The notes: a model not told the origin generated them from the sequence alone. Counted from the stretch's first letter, positions 1 through 12,258 are shown. The stretch: DNA of 64,000 bases from Heligmosomoides polygyrus polygyrus (GCA_947396885.1 OX377205.1:28459899-28523898); one strand, 5' to 3'. Translations and numbers: made by a program.

Positions 1-1400
1 GTAACCATAAAGAAGCAGTTTTCCTCTACTTTTTGAGCCAGAGGGATTTTCGAATTTCAAAAAACTGGCTGAGTTATGTGTATTTTTGTGAGATCACTTC
101 GATGACGACGACGAACGGTCGATCCGAGATTCAGATTACGACTTTCGAAAATTGATCATATCTCGGCTAATTTTCCGAAAATCAAAAATCTTTCTTGACC
201 GTCAAGAAATAATGCAAATATTCTCTCTAACCGCATAAGAACTGATTTCCAAGAAAGGGGTCTTCATGGGGGGAGTTCGATTTTTGGTACGTATTTTTGC
301 AAAAAGGACCAGAAATTGGACCCCTTTTGCCGCGCATGAAGACTCCTTTTTTGAAAACTGATTCTTATATAAAGAGAAAGGACTTTTCTTCTAGTATTAA
401 ACAAACTAGAGGAATTTTGAACTTTTAAAAAACTTACCGCGTTATTAGCATTTTTGTGTGGTCACTTCAATTTTTTTCGCTCAAAAATTGAACCGTCCGC
501 CGCGCATGAAGAACCCTTTTTTAACGGTTTTTACATGGTGGGAAAACGTTTCTTCTAGTTATCAAAAAATTTGAACAATCTTCAAAATTAAAAAAAAACT
601 TACCGAGTTATGAACCTTTTTGTGAACGCTCAAGTTTATGCTCCGATGACGTTGGTGCAAAGTTGACCGGAGGTCGATTCATTCTGTTCGATCCAGAAAA
701 TTATGATTTTTTCACTGTGCATTGATCATGACAGAAAAGTTTTCGTGGCAGAATTTTATTCGTATGGGTGGTCTGCTTCTGCTAAAAAATAATTTTTCTA
801 TGAAAAAGGAGAATTTTGCTTACGATCCATCCTAATCGTATCGTCATCGCAGTTCCGTCATCGCTGCGGAGAATCATGTTTTTTTTTTGCTATTTCATGC
901 ACACAGCTTAGGTTTATGTAGCTTTATTTTTTATGACGTTTCCTTTGGATGGGAGAACATTATTTCATATGGAGGTCCACCGTCCATCTGAAATTTTTCC
1001 GCTCCATAATCGATTCGGTGAACGCTTCAAAACAATTTATAATGAAAGCATTTAAGTCGTCGTCAGAGAGTAATACTCAAAATTTTACATAACACAATTT
1101 TAGAGCACAATTTCAGATGCAAACGTCGCTCCCTCAGGTAGAAGAATGTTCCGTGTCCATGACGTCTTGAAAAAAAAAACTGCATAGATTGATGATTGGA
1201 AGATTGCTACCAGAAAATCTTTATTTTGAAGTGTCGAAAATAGCAAATTTTAAAAATTTTTATTGTGTTTTGAAAACATGTATTGTTCAGGAAACTCGTT
1301 TCATTGTTCTCTTCAGTATAGAAGCCGCACCTGAAAGGAAGAATCTATTAAACTTCAAAATGCACAAAAAACCTTGAAACAATCAAGAAATACTAGAAAT
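1..1400. repeat. Diverged tandem repeat block, otherwise noncoding
   Basis: Three degenerate units are visible near 10-115, 380-480 and 540-645. Each runs from a TTCTTCTAG-like segment through a 'GAATTT..AAAAAACT..CGAGTTAT' segment to a 'TTTTTGTG..TCACTTC' segment. A second shared motif, CCGCGCATGAAGA followed by a T-rich run, occurs near 330 and 500. No convincing coding exon or RNA gene is seen, and the only ORF (1189-1377) shows no family resemblance. The units are too diverged for a period to be stated firmly. Confidence 0.4.
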
Positions 1401-1497
1401 AGAACAGTAGAAGGGAGAGTGTGTGGGTCGTACGAATTCTGCTTCTTAGGGGGGGGGGGGTCGTAGATTTTCAGCAAAAATCGAACCTCGCGCTTGA

Positions 1498-2820
1498 CCC
1501 TGCCTCGGCGGCGCAATTGATAAGACCGCCGCCATGGAAGCACGCCGTCGGAGGTTTCTTCGCAATTGGCAGGAGTTGGGGGTCCGCGTACTACCAACGT
1601 TTTTGCACATACTAGTTTGTTGTTATTAAGCTTTCTCTTGATCGCAGGAGTCAATTTTAGATCATCAATGCTTATAACAAATCAAAACAAATCAAGAAGG
1701 ATGTCTATTTGCGCCTTCATATGTGCTTGTTTTTGAACAATGCCTATCTGCAGCACCACCATATCATACCATATCACCAATAATACAGGAACTGCACACA
1801 AATACGCGTACGGTTGAATATTATGAACCCGGGCAATATCGGTACATAAGTTGGCTAAAAATGTCGTTGAACATCAACGTGTTATCGACCGACTACTTTC
1901 CACCTTCACACCGGATTTCACTTCTCCGAAAGGAAAGAGATTGCGGTTGCGGATATCATAAAAGGACTCCTGTTGGACGCCGCATATGAATGTCGACTGG
2001 ATACCTGATGGTGACTGTGAGGAGGAGGACAACAGTGAAACAATCATAGAAAAATCAGTTCTCTGACGGCAAGCAGGTTTCTGAAGAAAACGTCCTGTGA
2101 AAGAGCATCTTCTTGTGATTTCTCACAGCACTGGCTGTAGAATTGTGTCGTTCGTACAGTTGCAGCAGGCCTTTATTTTCTATCGTGAAGTAGAGGAAGG
2201 ATGTCGCTCTCTTTCGCTCCAGTGTTTTTGCCGTGTCTGTCATACGCATGGTTGGCATACGTGACGATAGTCGACGTCCACCCAGGACCCTTCGCTACAC
2301 CCACGGATTGTGCGTTCCACGAAGAAGAAGCGTGTAGCGCAGTCGGAGGAGGCGCGACTGTCGCGTGCACCCGATACCAGGTTCCTGGTTCGGATTTTCC
2401 GCCCAGGCCAACCAAGCCTTCCATCCCTCCGGGGTCGGTGAATTGGTACCAGACTTGTCTGGGACGGATAAAGGGCTGACTTGTTCATCGGCTGGCCACC
2501 GCAAGTCATTGTATGGCCAAATACGCATTCATGTCGCCTTCACGACATCCCGTAGAAGTAGAATGCGCTGGCGCATCCCAGAAGGGATTGAGTAACGCCG
2601 TCCTTTATCCTTATCCTTATGAAGGCGCCAATAGACTGCTTTTGTTTGTTTTAGGCAGCGATGGTCTAAAGACCCCTGTGATCATGAGCAAGCGTAATAA
2701 AAACAAACTAATATTTGCAAAAATATCGGCAGCGCTCGGACTCGAACTCAAAACTCTGCCGGTGTGCTCCTGTTACGCGGCACACCTACCAACTGCGCAC
2801 CCGAGGCACATCTCGTGAGG
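1498..2820. repeat. Inverted-repeat element with tRNA-like arms (copy 1)
   Basis: The left end (TGCCTCGGCGGCGCA, about 1500) and the right end (GAGGCACATCTCGT, about 2803-2816) are inverted copies, and homology extends inward for a few hundred bases. Read on the minus strand, the right arm looks tRNA-derived: an A-box-like GCGCAGTTGGTAGG is followed by a B-box-like GAGTTCGAGTCC. A relative with the same two ends lies at 42700-43523, so this is a dispersed family. The interior differs between copies, and this copy carries a nested SINE at 2331-2625. It may be a foldback MITE or two SINEs in inverted orientation. Confidence 0.6.
2331..2625 (+). repeat. tRNA-derived SINE, best-preserved family copy A
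   Basis: The head has an A-box-like TGTAGCGCAGTCGG and a B-box-like GGTTCGGATTTTCC. The body contains CCCAGGCCAACCAAGCC, ATTGGTACCAGACTTGTC and GTATGGCCAAATACGCATTC, and the copy ends near TGAGTAACGCCGTCC. The same order of motifs recurs at 56731-57025 with high similarity. Weaker copies lie at 35225-35470, 53560-53690, 44955-45140 (minus) and 55630-55900 (minus). The pol III-type head and dispersed copies support a SINE. ORFs across it are shadows. Confidence 0.75.
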
Positions 2821-3000
2821 TGTCGTAGGGGTTGACGATAGTTGCGCGCACGCATTCAGACCTCCTTTTCAGGTCTTTAAAAAGGCGATCAGCAAAAACT
2901 AATTGCGGTTCTCGACTCCGCTGACAGGGCTCTACATCCTGTCAAAATAGCATCGCAAAAGTAGACCATGAGTTGGGAACCTCTCCTTCATAGATGCCTT
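2821..3000. repeat. Repeat segment flanking the inverted-repeat family
   Basis: This segment is shared with 43524-43690. Both carry GTTGCGC..CACG, a 'CCTC..TTTTGAGGTCT' segment, CTGTCAAAATAGCATCGCAAAAG and GAGTTGGGAAC in the same order. The repeated unit around the tRNA-like inverted repeats therefore extends past their terminal inverted ends. Confidence 0.5.
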
Positions 3001-4289
3001 TGTTCAAGCGCCGCAAAGGCTGCTCCATCCATTTCCTTCAATAGACCAAAGGACGATGCAAAAGTATAATGGCAATGAGGCACTCTTTGCTTCCCTAAGA
3101 ATTCGTGCACCGAGAAGAGAGAACACCCTGGATATGCAGAGCTAGATTGTTATAGATCTTGGTCCATAGGTTACTGCCTTTCCTTCGGTTATACCAAAAC
3201 TTCTAGGTTGTAAAAGAAAGGCTAGCATTTAAGAAGAAGTAACACAAACGCGATCCGGTGCAGAAAAGGCACATTAGAGGCTCATGATTGGCATTCAGTC
3301 TGTGTTCTGGCTCCGCTGAAGAGCTTCGCTTCACTCATAAGCAAACGTATCTGAAGTCCATGGTTGGAATCTAATATGATAAGACACTACGACTTGTACA
3401 GTGTTATAAGGGAAATGTGGATGGCTCACTTTCATAGCAAACGGAGTATGACTGGTTGTTGTACTCCATTGCCGTTGCTCTTCCTCTGTAGAGGCTCGCC
3501 AGTTGTTTGGCCACGCGGGTCTTGGGTGTAGATCAGAACCTCAAACTTGTGTAATTAAATTTTGTTTAATACATTTACACATGTATTGATATTACAAATA
3601 AATGCTTAGGAGGGTATATAGGCGATGAGCCCTTAAACGGACAGGAAAGTGGTGTGACGGCGGACAGTCCGCCAGAGGTTCTCTCGGAGTGCGGAGAGGC
3701 GGTGCCCAGCTGCCGATGTGCCGATGCATAAAGAAATAATTGTGGAAGGGCACCGCGCACTCCAATGAATAAGCAGAGGACAGAGGAAACCCTATCGATT
3801 GATCTAAGGAACAGCTACAGCCTGACTCATAGGGTGTTGAGCACTACAGTAGTCGGAAAGGATGTCGAGGACTTCAGGAGTCGATATATCCGCTCTTCCT
3901 TAACGTCTTTGCTGGCAGAAAGCAGGAGCTTCCCAGGCTCCCGAAAGTGCTACCTTCCTACCGCAACTCCTTCCCGCTTTAATCGTTCCGTTGTTGTACT
4001 TGGGGTAGAAATACAAAACGGAGACTCTCCCGTAGTATACCGAAGGCAAAAGCGTCATTGAACAGCCATAACACGCTTCATTCATTTGCTATTCACGTGA
4101 CTAGACGGACGCTCGACAGCGTTCAAAGGGAGCAGGGACGCAGCGCTTGCCCGCGGTTACCTCGCGTCGCCTCACATATAGTATAAGAAGAATCTCCACC
4201 CCTCATTCAGTGTAAACATGTGATTATTTTCGCCAAAAAACAGTTACAGTTTAAAAAACCCAGTTGTAGTTACAATATAATCGCCGCCT
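3001..4289. other. Intergenic, nothing recognised
   Basis: No coding exon with supporting splice signals, no RNA gene and no element shared with the rest of the window was found here. ORFs at 3575-3760 (minus) and 3765-4061 (plus) encode no recognisable motif. Confidence 0.4.
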
Positions 4290-5670
4290 CACGATTTCGG
4301 CGGTCTTGTATTCCCGCGATGCCTCTGCCGCAAGCGGATCGAAGCGCAATGGATAGAGACGTTGCTTCATGCGAGGGAGATGGAGGTTCGATTCTCCTGC
4401 GGGCTGCACTTTTGCACTTCAACTGATTGGTTGAGATTTGATGGATTCTGACGTCTATACTATTTTCAGAGGTTTTCTACCAATTTTTCCAGCTGCATGC
4501 TGTGGTAGTCAACATAATGATGTATAAACGTTCAACATCAGTGATGCATAGGCACAATGTTCATGAAGAAAAAGCACTGGTCACAATATGGACGGCTTAT
4601 AAAAACCGAAGGCTCTTCACAGTTTGTTGCCCTAGATGGACCAATGCCCTCGGGAAAGATTATCCTGCTAGGATTTTCAAAGAAGACCAGGACGTGACGT
4701 TGCAAATGGTTCAAATGAAGAAACGAGGTCTGTAGATCCCGCAATTGGCCTAAACGGCCATCCATACACTCTTCCCTTCGGCTTTGCCTACCGCCTGGAA
4801 ATCAGAGGTCTGCTGACGGTTTTCTAAAACCTAACACCAACAACTTCTGCCGATGCTCGAGTGGTGATCCACGTGCCCACGCTGAAGTGTGGCACACCTT
4901 TAGACAAGGAACCTTTGAGGGAAGAAATCAAGCTGGCTGAACGGGCGGCCAGCATACCAAAGGACTTCGAAGCACATCAGCCTGAAGTTCGAAGATCAAA
5001 GACGAAGACGAACAGCTGGAATTGTTGGAAGAAGAACAAGATTGGGATCCGCGAGATGAACTGATAGAAGTGGAGAGGCAAGCAAGCAGTGGACATATGA
5101 TAGGTGGAACGTTTTCAGCTGGAACGATTTCACTCCCACGTCATTGTGCACGAGCTTCCTTTCGAACGGCAAAGAAGGGACAACATCCTGAAGGTAAGTG
5201 TCGAAGCTGCAGGTTGCTGAAGGAGAACGGATGTGTTGTAATGATATTGAAGGTGGTGTCGCTGGACTACCTGTGAGGAGCCTGTAGCTTTTACACGCTG
5301 TCCGATTGTGACCATCATTTCTGTTTCATGCAGTTTGTGCCTGTACATCACTGTTGTTGAACGTTTATACATCATTATGTTAAGTAGCTTTCTCATTGCC
5401 TTGTGGTTAAAAAACCGTCAGTAATAAACAAGTGGCAAGACAGTTACTCTCCACGGCGTGCAGCTGGAAAATTAGGCAAAAACATCTGAAAATAGTATAG
5501 ATGTCAGAATCCTTCAGATCTCATCGAATCAGATGAAATGCAAAGTACAGCAGCACAGGAGAATCGAACCTCCGAAATCCCACTCATAAAGCAACGTCAC
5601 TATCCACTGCGCTCCGAGCCACTCCTTGGCGGGAGCATCGCGGGCGTACAAGACCCACGAGTTCCATTGT
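4290..5670. repeat. Inverted repeat with tRNA-Arg-like arms
   Basis: The left arm (about 4300-4560) and the right arm (about 5300-5665, read in reverse) match over several hundred bases. Each contains a tRNA-like head with an A-box-like AGCGCAATGGATAGAGACG and a B-box-like GGAGGTTCGATTCTCC. The T-arm stem GGAG/CTCC is intact, but the anticodon region does not fold into a normal tRNA, so these are tRNA-derived repeats rather than tRNA genes. Both arms go on to the shared segments CTATACTATTTTCAGA and AACATAATGATGTATAAACG. The interior (about 4980-5100) has an acidic ORF stretch (ELLEEEQDWDPRDELIEVE) that may be a transposon protein remnant. Confidence 0.6.
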
Positions 5671-5934
5671 AACTACAAGGACTAGTCCTTGTGTTTAACG
5701 ACTTGGCAAAAAATAAACACATTGGTATACTAACTGAGGAGTGGGGATTCTCTCTATATGACTCGCTCTCCCCTTTCAGACATACGCTTCAGTTCCCTCC
5801 TTTGTCAGATTGCCTACACACAATTCGGCCACTGAACGACGCGCGAAACAAAACATCGTTCTTATCATAGGGTCACACTTCCCTGGTTTTCGAAGAGTAG
5901 TGCCACTAATTTGTTAAGAGATTGATAAAGAATA

Positions 5935-6150
5935 ATATAAAGAATATTCGAATATTCGAAATTCGAAGCCTTCGAACATTCGAATAAACGAATATCCGAA
6001 TATTGGACTTTCTCGAATATTCGAATTAACGAATAATTCGAATATTAGACTTTCTCGATTATTCGAATAAAAGAATAGTTCGAATATTGTACTTTTTTCG
6101 AACAGTCGAATATTCGAATATTCGAAATTTGACTATTCGAAATTCGAAAA
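5935..6150. repeat. TTCGAA-rich low-complexity block
   Basis: The stretch consists of repeated ATATTCGAATA, ATTCGAAAT and close variants. The core TTCGAA is its own reverse complement, so the block can pair with itself in many registers. No coding potential was seen. Confidence 0.7.
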
Positions 6151-6389
6151 GGACAAACGTATAACCGAGCCTGCCCGGACGATCACGTCATCGAAAGTCC
6201 GCGATTTTGAAATTTGTCAAATTTTCTTCATGCAAAATCGTCTAGAGGGTTATTTGGAGCGCCGATTACGAATCCGTCTCCTTTTTGAAAATTCCACCGA
6301 TTTTGGCATGTTGCATCCATTTGAGGTTGGTAGGGTCAGGTTCACTGACTAACCTCAGTCATCGGTATGGTGGTCTCTTGCCATAATCG

Positions 6390-7420
6390 GCCAAATGGAC
6401 TTTGGCATCGTATTCCTCACCCTGAATAACCCTTGCCCTTAGACGAAGTTTGAGCAAAATCGGTGTTCCTGACTCGACCACCCACAGTTATCCAGGAAAA
6501 AAATCCAAGACCTGCCGAAGTCGGACGTCGGATTCGTAATAGCGCAACAAATAACCCCCAGACGATTTTGGATGAGGTCGATTGGCCAATTTCGAAAATA
6601 TCGATTTTCGGTGGCGTCATCGTCCGGCAGACTCGGCGAAAAGCGCCCCGTCCTCAAGGGAAATTGTCAAAAAATCGATGTTCCCAGAATTGTGCGAAGT
6701 TGACGCCGTTCGATGGCAGCGTCGAGAACTCAAACGTGGGCGAGTAAGGGCGGAAGAAACCTCACAGCTGCTCTCCGCAGCTCTAAAATGACAGCTGAGG
6801 CTAAGGCAGGTTAGGAAGCTAGAGAGCTATGAGCACCTCATCGTAAAGTACCTTAACCGATTTGATTTGCTATTCTACGCATTTGTAGGCCGTTAGCTGA
6901 TCGCGTGTTCCTACAGTGGTCGACTGAATTCGGGAAAAAATCGTGTCACCCAAGGTTTACCTGCATATTCGCACCCTGTAACTTTATCAAATCATAAGCT
7001 ACGTTGCTGTGTTTCAGCGCACCTATTGAGCTTTCCACTGCTTACGAAATCCGCAAGTTGCAGCCGGAAGGATTCGAACGTAAAAGAGTTACTGCACTCA
7101 GAACACGTCCGCAGTGCAATTTGCGAGCTGTCGCGCCCAGTCGATTGATAGATTCGATCCCACATACGTTGTGCAAGCGTACTCCAAAATCTCGCCGGAA
7201 CAGAGTACAGCAATTCCTGAGTAGGGCGGCTGGGAATTTCTGTAAAACTGCCTATCGCTCTCTCTACAAGCTGTCCCCCCTCGATTGATAGGTTCGATCC
7301 TATATGCATTGTGCACGACGCACTCTCAGAGGATTTCTGGCATGACACTTCACGCCATGCTTGAGATGCTCCGAACATGCAAGTCGTGGAATACAAGCTT
7401 CTCCAATCGCAAAATTCTGC
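6390..7420. mobile_element. Old, diverged copy of the long-TIR element
   Basis: Segments match the younger element at 11900-14956 / 60964-63557 in the same order. They include CAATTTCGAAAATATCGATT, TCAAAAAATCGATGTT, CTCAAACGTGGGCGAGTAA, GCAGCCGGAAGGATTCGAA, TCGATTGATAGATTCGAT and GTAGGGCGGCTGGGAATTTC. Many substitutions and indels separate the copies, so this one is older. ORFs across it are incidental, and no transposase was found. Confidence 0.6.
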
Positions 7421-8156
7421 TCCAGTCAATTTTCACCCCCCCCCCCCCGCTGCGAAAATGCGGTGGTCTGTACACATTTTTGTGTATATCTCGAAGAGAC
7501 GAATCGAAAGGTACCAACCGTTTCGCAAAATTTCTCAATTTAGAGGAATTGTGAGCACGCAACGGTTTTTGACAGCATGCGACCGACAACTCGTCCGCGA
7601 CCGCCCTTCGCAATAGATCGGAAGTTTTCAATTCCGAACATATTCATGGCTCCATATGGACAATGTATACCATACGATAGAGCTCGAGCTCCTAAGCTCA
7701 AATATATCCTAAGCTTTTGAAACGAATGAGTTTTAGGCGAGTTATATCAAAGAGACGCATCCGGTACTGTAACTTCTCGTTTGGTGCACCTTACAACTCT
7801 CTAAGCCTTAGTTTAAGCCTAGGACTCGGCCTATATTGCCTTAGCTCTACGCTTAAACGTAGGCTAAGCGTGAGAGCTTCTTACGTGCTTGTCTTAAGAG
7901 CGCGCAAACACCTACAACATCAAAAACAACCAACCGAACTAAGCGTAGCGTATAAGTTTAACGATATTTTTCGGGAGTCACTTCAAATCACCATCTTTCC
8001 CACGTCGCCTGCTTTGCAGACACGTGGATTTCCGGATTAGATGTCGAGGATGACTTACTTGCGATATAATCTATCTGTACAGCTGCTGCTGCTTATACAC
8101 AGCAAGAACTGGGTTTGATGAAGAGGTGTCTCGTCGGATATAGCTGATTCAATAAA

Positions 8157-8807
8157 ATGCAAAATGGAGAGCTTATCTCTCCGGAAATTAAGGAGAGAAA
8201 TCTTGAGCACTTTGCCGTGGCTTTGTCCAAGATGGCTTGTTCCTGGTTCAGAGAGGCAACAAGTGCTGTGATATGCTACTCGTATGACTATCAGCAACAA
8301 CGAATTTAGGGCGGGGGGGGGGTGTACTCTTTCCTTTTCTTTTTCTTTCTTCGGAAAGAACGACAAGGATGCCTACTAAAATGCTTTCTGGCCAAGTAAC
8401 ACAGTAATGGGACAGAAGATCGTGACAAATTGCCCCAATGAAGGCTACTTTTGGTTTCGTGCGACCGTATGGCCGCACTGATAACGAGAGTCACAAGCCA
8501 CTCGTTCTTCTATTGTGTTCTCCTTACTGTTTCTTGCAACCCGTTATCGCTGATGGGTACCTTTCACAGTAGATGGTTGTTGGTGATGTGCTGGGAAAAA
8601 GGGACTGTATTCAGCACCACCAATGATCGCGAACTATTATATTTCCGTTGTTCGATATTATACAATTCGATTTTTTCCTCATTTCAGCATGACATCGATC
8701 GGCGATTAGGAAAATTGAGTAACAGAATGACCTCGGATGTCTCATTGCAGAAGACCATAGTTTTGACTGCCACTGTAAAAGCATTGCTTGCAAGGCGACT
8801 GCCTTAA
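8157..8807 (+). CDS. Possible exon pair of an unrecognised gene
   Basis: A strong acceptor (TTTTTTCCTCATTTCAG, ending 8687) precedes an open stretch, 8688-8807, that encodes about 39 residues beginning HDIDRRLGKLSNRM and ends in TAA. Upstream, 8157-8309 is a 50-codon ORF beginning MQNGELISPEIKERN with no repeat similarity in the window. Whether these two stretches belong together is unknown, and no family was recognised. They are listed because the acceptor is good and the composition is not repeat-like. Confidence 0.2.
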
Positions 8808-9489
8808 TGTACAATTAAGTTAAAGACAAAAGTAGCAGAAATTCGTACATCCGTTTCGTTCCTACCCTTATACGGATGTAAGAAAATTAAATACAAAGAA
8901 CATAAGAGCTTTCCCGGAACTCCCCAGTGAGGGCGGAAGCTCTTATAAATATGTAAAAGACAAACGTACCTGAGTATATCGAAGACACCTGATCCTTCTT
9001 GGTTGCGACACTGTCATACCTAGAACAAAATGTATAGTGTACAACAAAGAATACATCGAAAATATGAAAATTAGCAAATATGAACGCAAAAATGAAAACG
9101 TGATATAGTTAGACCCTTAATACCTAGGACTAGAACAAATTCGATAAATCGGTAGAGAAATATATAGAGAAGAATAACCCAAAATAAGAAAAAATGATGA
9201 AACATACGCAGCCTATGATACTGCAAAATGGCTGTAGCGCAGCAATGGTTCAATAGAGCGCGTTATAACTAATAACCAGGAAAGAGTCAAAGTAACAGTA
9301 GTACAAAGAATAGAGTACGTAATTGCAGACCAAAGCTAAACCAAACCCGGTAATTATATAAGGAATTGAAAAGAGGAGAAAATAACGAAGTTACAATAAA
9401 AGTGCTAAGAATAACTAAAGACAGTAAATAGAAATCCATAATGAGGAAACCATTAAAGAAAATAAATAATGAGGCATATTATTGATATA

Positions 9490-10075
9490 TAACAATCGAA
9501 CATATATATATACACATATGCATACACACACATATACACATATATTAATTATAAACCTAAACAAAGTAAACATGTAACATACACAAATAATAAAAATAAA
9601 CACAAACAAATACAAATATACACATAGATACATACACATACTGATACGTACATACGTAAACGTACAAACATATATATATATATACAAATATAGATACATA
9701 TACACATATACACATACACATATATATACACGCATACACACATATATGCATATATACATAAAAATATTGTCACAAAATCAATGCATAAAAACCACATTTT
9801 TTATTTTATTTTAACAAGTGGAGAAAACAATAAATTCCTATGGAGGTAGTTTAATATTATTTAAGAATATGTCCTTTATATTACTTACACCATACTTTAG
9901 CTTTATATGGTTATTCTTATCAATGAATTTGAAAATACGTATACCTACAAATATATATATATATACATATACACATATACACACATACACAAATATACAC
10001 ATACATATATACACATACACATATGCATATATACACATACACATATATATATACATATATATACATAAAAATATT
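9490..10075. repeat. TA/CA microsatellite tracts and a direct duplication
   Basis: Tracts of (TA)n and (CA/TA)n cover about 9500-9770 and 9948-10070. The segment 9770-9945 is repeated in the same orientation at 10075-10250 with a few differences (both contain TAGTTTAATATTATTTAAGA). The tract and its flank were thus duplicated together. The tyrosine- and cysteine-rich ORFs here are microsatellite translations. Confidence 0.75.
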
Positions 10076-10529
10076 GTTACAAAATCAATCTATAAAACCA
10101 AGTTTTTTATTTTATTTTAACAAGTACAGAAAATAATAAATTCCTATGTAGGTAGTTTAATATTATTTAAGAATATGTCCTTATTACTTACACCACACTT
10201 AAGCTTAATGTGGTTATTCTTATTAATGAATTTGAAAATACAACTTAAAATAATGTTGCTGTCATAACCATTATCATATAAATCATACGAAAGTTTATTA
10301 ACACGATCTAAAAAACCACTAAAAACACACATGTTCGAAAAATACGCATTAATTCTGTATATATACTTGCTTGTTTAATGTTTTCCGAGAGTAAAGATTT
10401 AAAATGTGGGAGACGCTTAACTACAAAAAAGAAAATTCATCAGTTTTATTAAACATCTTGATGTAAATTCTATCATCCTCAACCCAAATTTTAAGATCCA
10501 AATAAGTACATCTACAAACGCTGGAATTA

Positions 10530-11800
10530 TTGGGTTGGTGCATAAGTTCTCGGACATTTGGTGCATAAAATATTTATTGTCACAACATACGAACAACAAT
10601 ATCAAATCATTTGAAGTAGCCACCCTTTACATCAACTGCCTTTCGCCAACGTGCTGGTAAGTCATGGATGCCTTTTTTTCCAAAACGTGGCCGGTTGTGA
10701 TTCGAAAAATGTGAGCAGTGCCTCCTTGACATCCTCTCGGTTCCTAAATTGCTTGCCGTCTAAATAGCGTTGAAGGCTTGAAAACAATGATAATCATAAG
10801 GAGCGAGATCTGGTGAGTAAGGTGGATGAGGAAAAACGGTCCATCCGTGTTCCGCCAAGTCAGCCGCCGTCGCTCTAGCAATATGCGGTATAGCGTTGTC
10901 GTGTTGAAAATACACCTTCACTTGCTCTCCTCGTGTGGTTTGAAGGTGGGCCCTCAACTTCCTCAGTTGGTTGACGTAAACCTCTGCCGTCACTGTTATC
11001 CTTTCGTCCAGCAGCTCCCAGTATTCTACGCCAAGAACGCTCCACCAAATGCATAGCGTCACCTTTTTCACGTGAAGGTCGGGTTTCGGAACGTCCTCTG
11101 CCTCTCCAGTTGCGTCAACCCAATGTGCACGCCGGTGATAATTAGAGTAGAGTATCCACTTCTCACCCCGGTGACAAGGTTGTCCAGCCACCCGTGGGTA
11201 CGTCTGAGGGTAAGGAGAGACAGAGCGACATCGGCTCTGCGATCCATGTCATGTTGTGTCAAGTCGTGAGGTACCCAGCGACCCAATTTTTGCACCTTGC
11301 CAATAGACTTCAATCCTCGAACGACTGTTGAGTGACTAACACCAAGAGTGCTCGATAGTTAGCTAGTGGTTTGGTATGGCTTCGCTTCCACTCTACTTCG
11401 GAGGCCATTCAAATCCAGTGTCATCGGGCGCCCTTCTCGTTCATTATCTTCAACGGAGAATTCACCAACTGTAAACTTTGAGAACCACTGGTACCAGTAC
11501 TCCGAGCAGGAGCACTCTCGTTGTAAACATCCTTCAGGCGACGATACGATTCGCTGGCATTGAGTCCAGATTGATGCAGGAATAACATGACGTGCCGAAT
11601 GTGCGTCTCAGTTGGGATGAATTGCTTAGCCATAATAGCTGACGTTAACAACTCAGAAGTAAATTTCACGAACAGTTTTGTAGCACTTTCCTTTCTCTAT
11701 CGATCGGTCATTTACGTTGATACATGTGAGAAATTTGGCGGGAAAATGCGCTTTCAATTCAGGAGGGATCAAATGTCCGAGAACTTATGCACCAACCTAA
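10530..11800 (-). mobile_element. Full-length mariner-type transposon with TA target duplication
   Basis: The terminal inverted repeats are near-identical. The left begins TTGGGTTGGTGCATAAG and the right is its complement, ending CTTATGCACCAACCTAA; both continue into CTCGGACATTTG. A TA dinucleotide flanks each end (10528-10529 and 11801-11802). The 1.27 kb length is normal for a mariner. It is inserted in the RT relic, so it is younger than that gene. Confidence 0.92.
10760..11669 (-). pseudogene. Mariner transposase, frameshifted
   Basis: This is a DD34D transposase in at least three frame segments. The N-terminal part (MAKQFIPTETHIRHVMLF, start near 11633) has the DNA-binding helix-turn-helix region. 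The middle part contains WVPHDLTQ. The C-terminal part contains HDNAIPHIA and, about 34 residues later, YSPDLAPYDYH, which carry the second and third catalytic aspartates. The first catalytic motif, normally VTGDEKW, is split by a frameshift near 11165 so that only GEKWILYSN is in the last frame. The enzyme could not work as it stands. Confidence 0.85.
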
Positions 11801-12024
11801 TAGTAACCTCTAAGTTAATAACATTATTGTAAACATCACACAAGGTGTTTAAAACCCTTTGTTATTAGTGTTATGAACGATAAGAATATTATCCATATAC
11901 AGTACCGGACATGCCGCTGCGTCCAACAAGCACAAGCGGCGCCAAAGATGAGAAGCGGCGCAAAAGGGCGCCGGAGAGCGCCGTTTTCCGCTCGCCACGC
12001 GTCGCGCCAGATTCAAATCGTTTA

Positions 12025-12159
12025 GGCCTATGTCATACCACCGCTCACCCCGAGCGAAGCCTAACGATGAGCTCCCATATCGATCGCGCGAAGCGATGAG
12101 TCGATATAGGAGCCTATCATTAGGCTTCGCTCGGGGTGAGCGATGGTATGACATAGGCC
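12025..12159. mobile_element. Palindromic 135-bp MITE, copy in left arm
   Basis: It starts GGCCTATGTCATACC and ends with the complement, and nearly the whole unit is one hairpin. The target duplication is TTA (12022-12024 and 12160-12162). Other copies are at 21656-21791 and 63298-63432. A three-base TTA/TAA duplication is what PIF/Harbinger-type transposases make; that assignment is an inference. Confidence 0.75.
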
Positions 12160-12258
12160 TTAGGGTGTGGCGTCCTCAACTTGTGGACGTTAGGCTGATG
12201 AAAGGAGCTTGCCCATGCACTTGGACGAGGATGGCCTACTGTTTGGAGCTAAATGCCG

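Larger units (their letters stand above)
9838..11899 (-). pseudogene. AT-rich reverse transcriptase relic, 3' half
   Basis: Read on the minus strand from 11899, the frame gives MDNILIVHN at the expected place of the RT catalytic box, then a stop. Beyond the mariner at 10530-11800 it continues as CTYLDLKIWVEDDRIYIK, then FLDRVNKLSYDLYDNGY (within 10144-10332) and a downstream FINKNNHIKL segment that is duplicated. The order 'YLDL ... FLDR ... L...GY' is typical of the divergent Penelope/Athena-like RTs, which I recognise from family knowledge. The 5' half with RT motifs A and B lies at 63560-64000. Composition is far more AT-rich than the neighbours. The gene is broken by a mariner, by the long-TIR element and by stops. 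Confidence 0.6.

Noticed and set aside
1449..1460. Poly-G and poly-C runs (1449, 7437, 8312, 50266, 51160) as structural signals
   Set aside because: They are simple homopolymers. Two are mariner ends and the others show no G-quadruplex spacing.
4340..4420. tRNA-Arg gene
   Set aside because: A- and B-box-like parts are present, but the anticodon arm and acceptor stem do not fold properly, and the segment is the end of a repeated inverted element.
9415..10056. Long Tyr/Cys/Val-rich ORFs on both strands
   Set aside because: They are translations of TA/CA microsatellite tracts.
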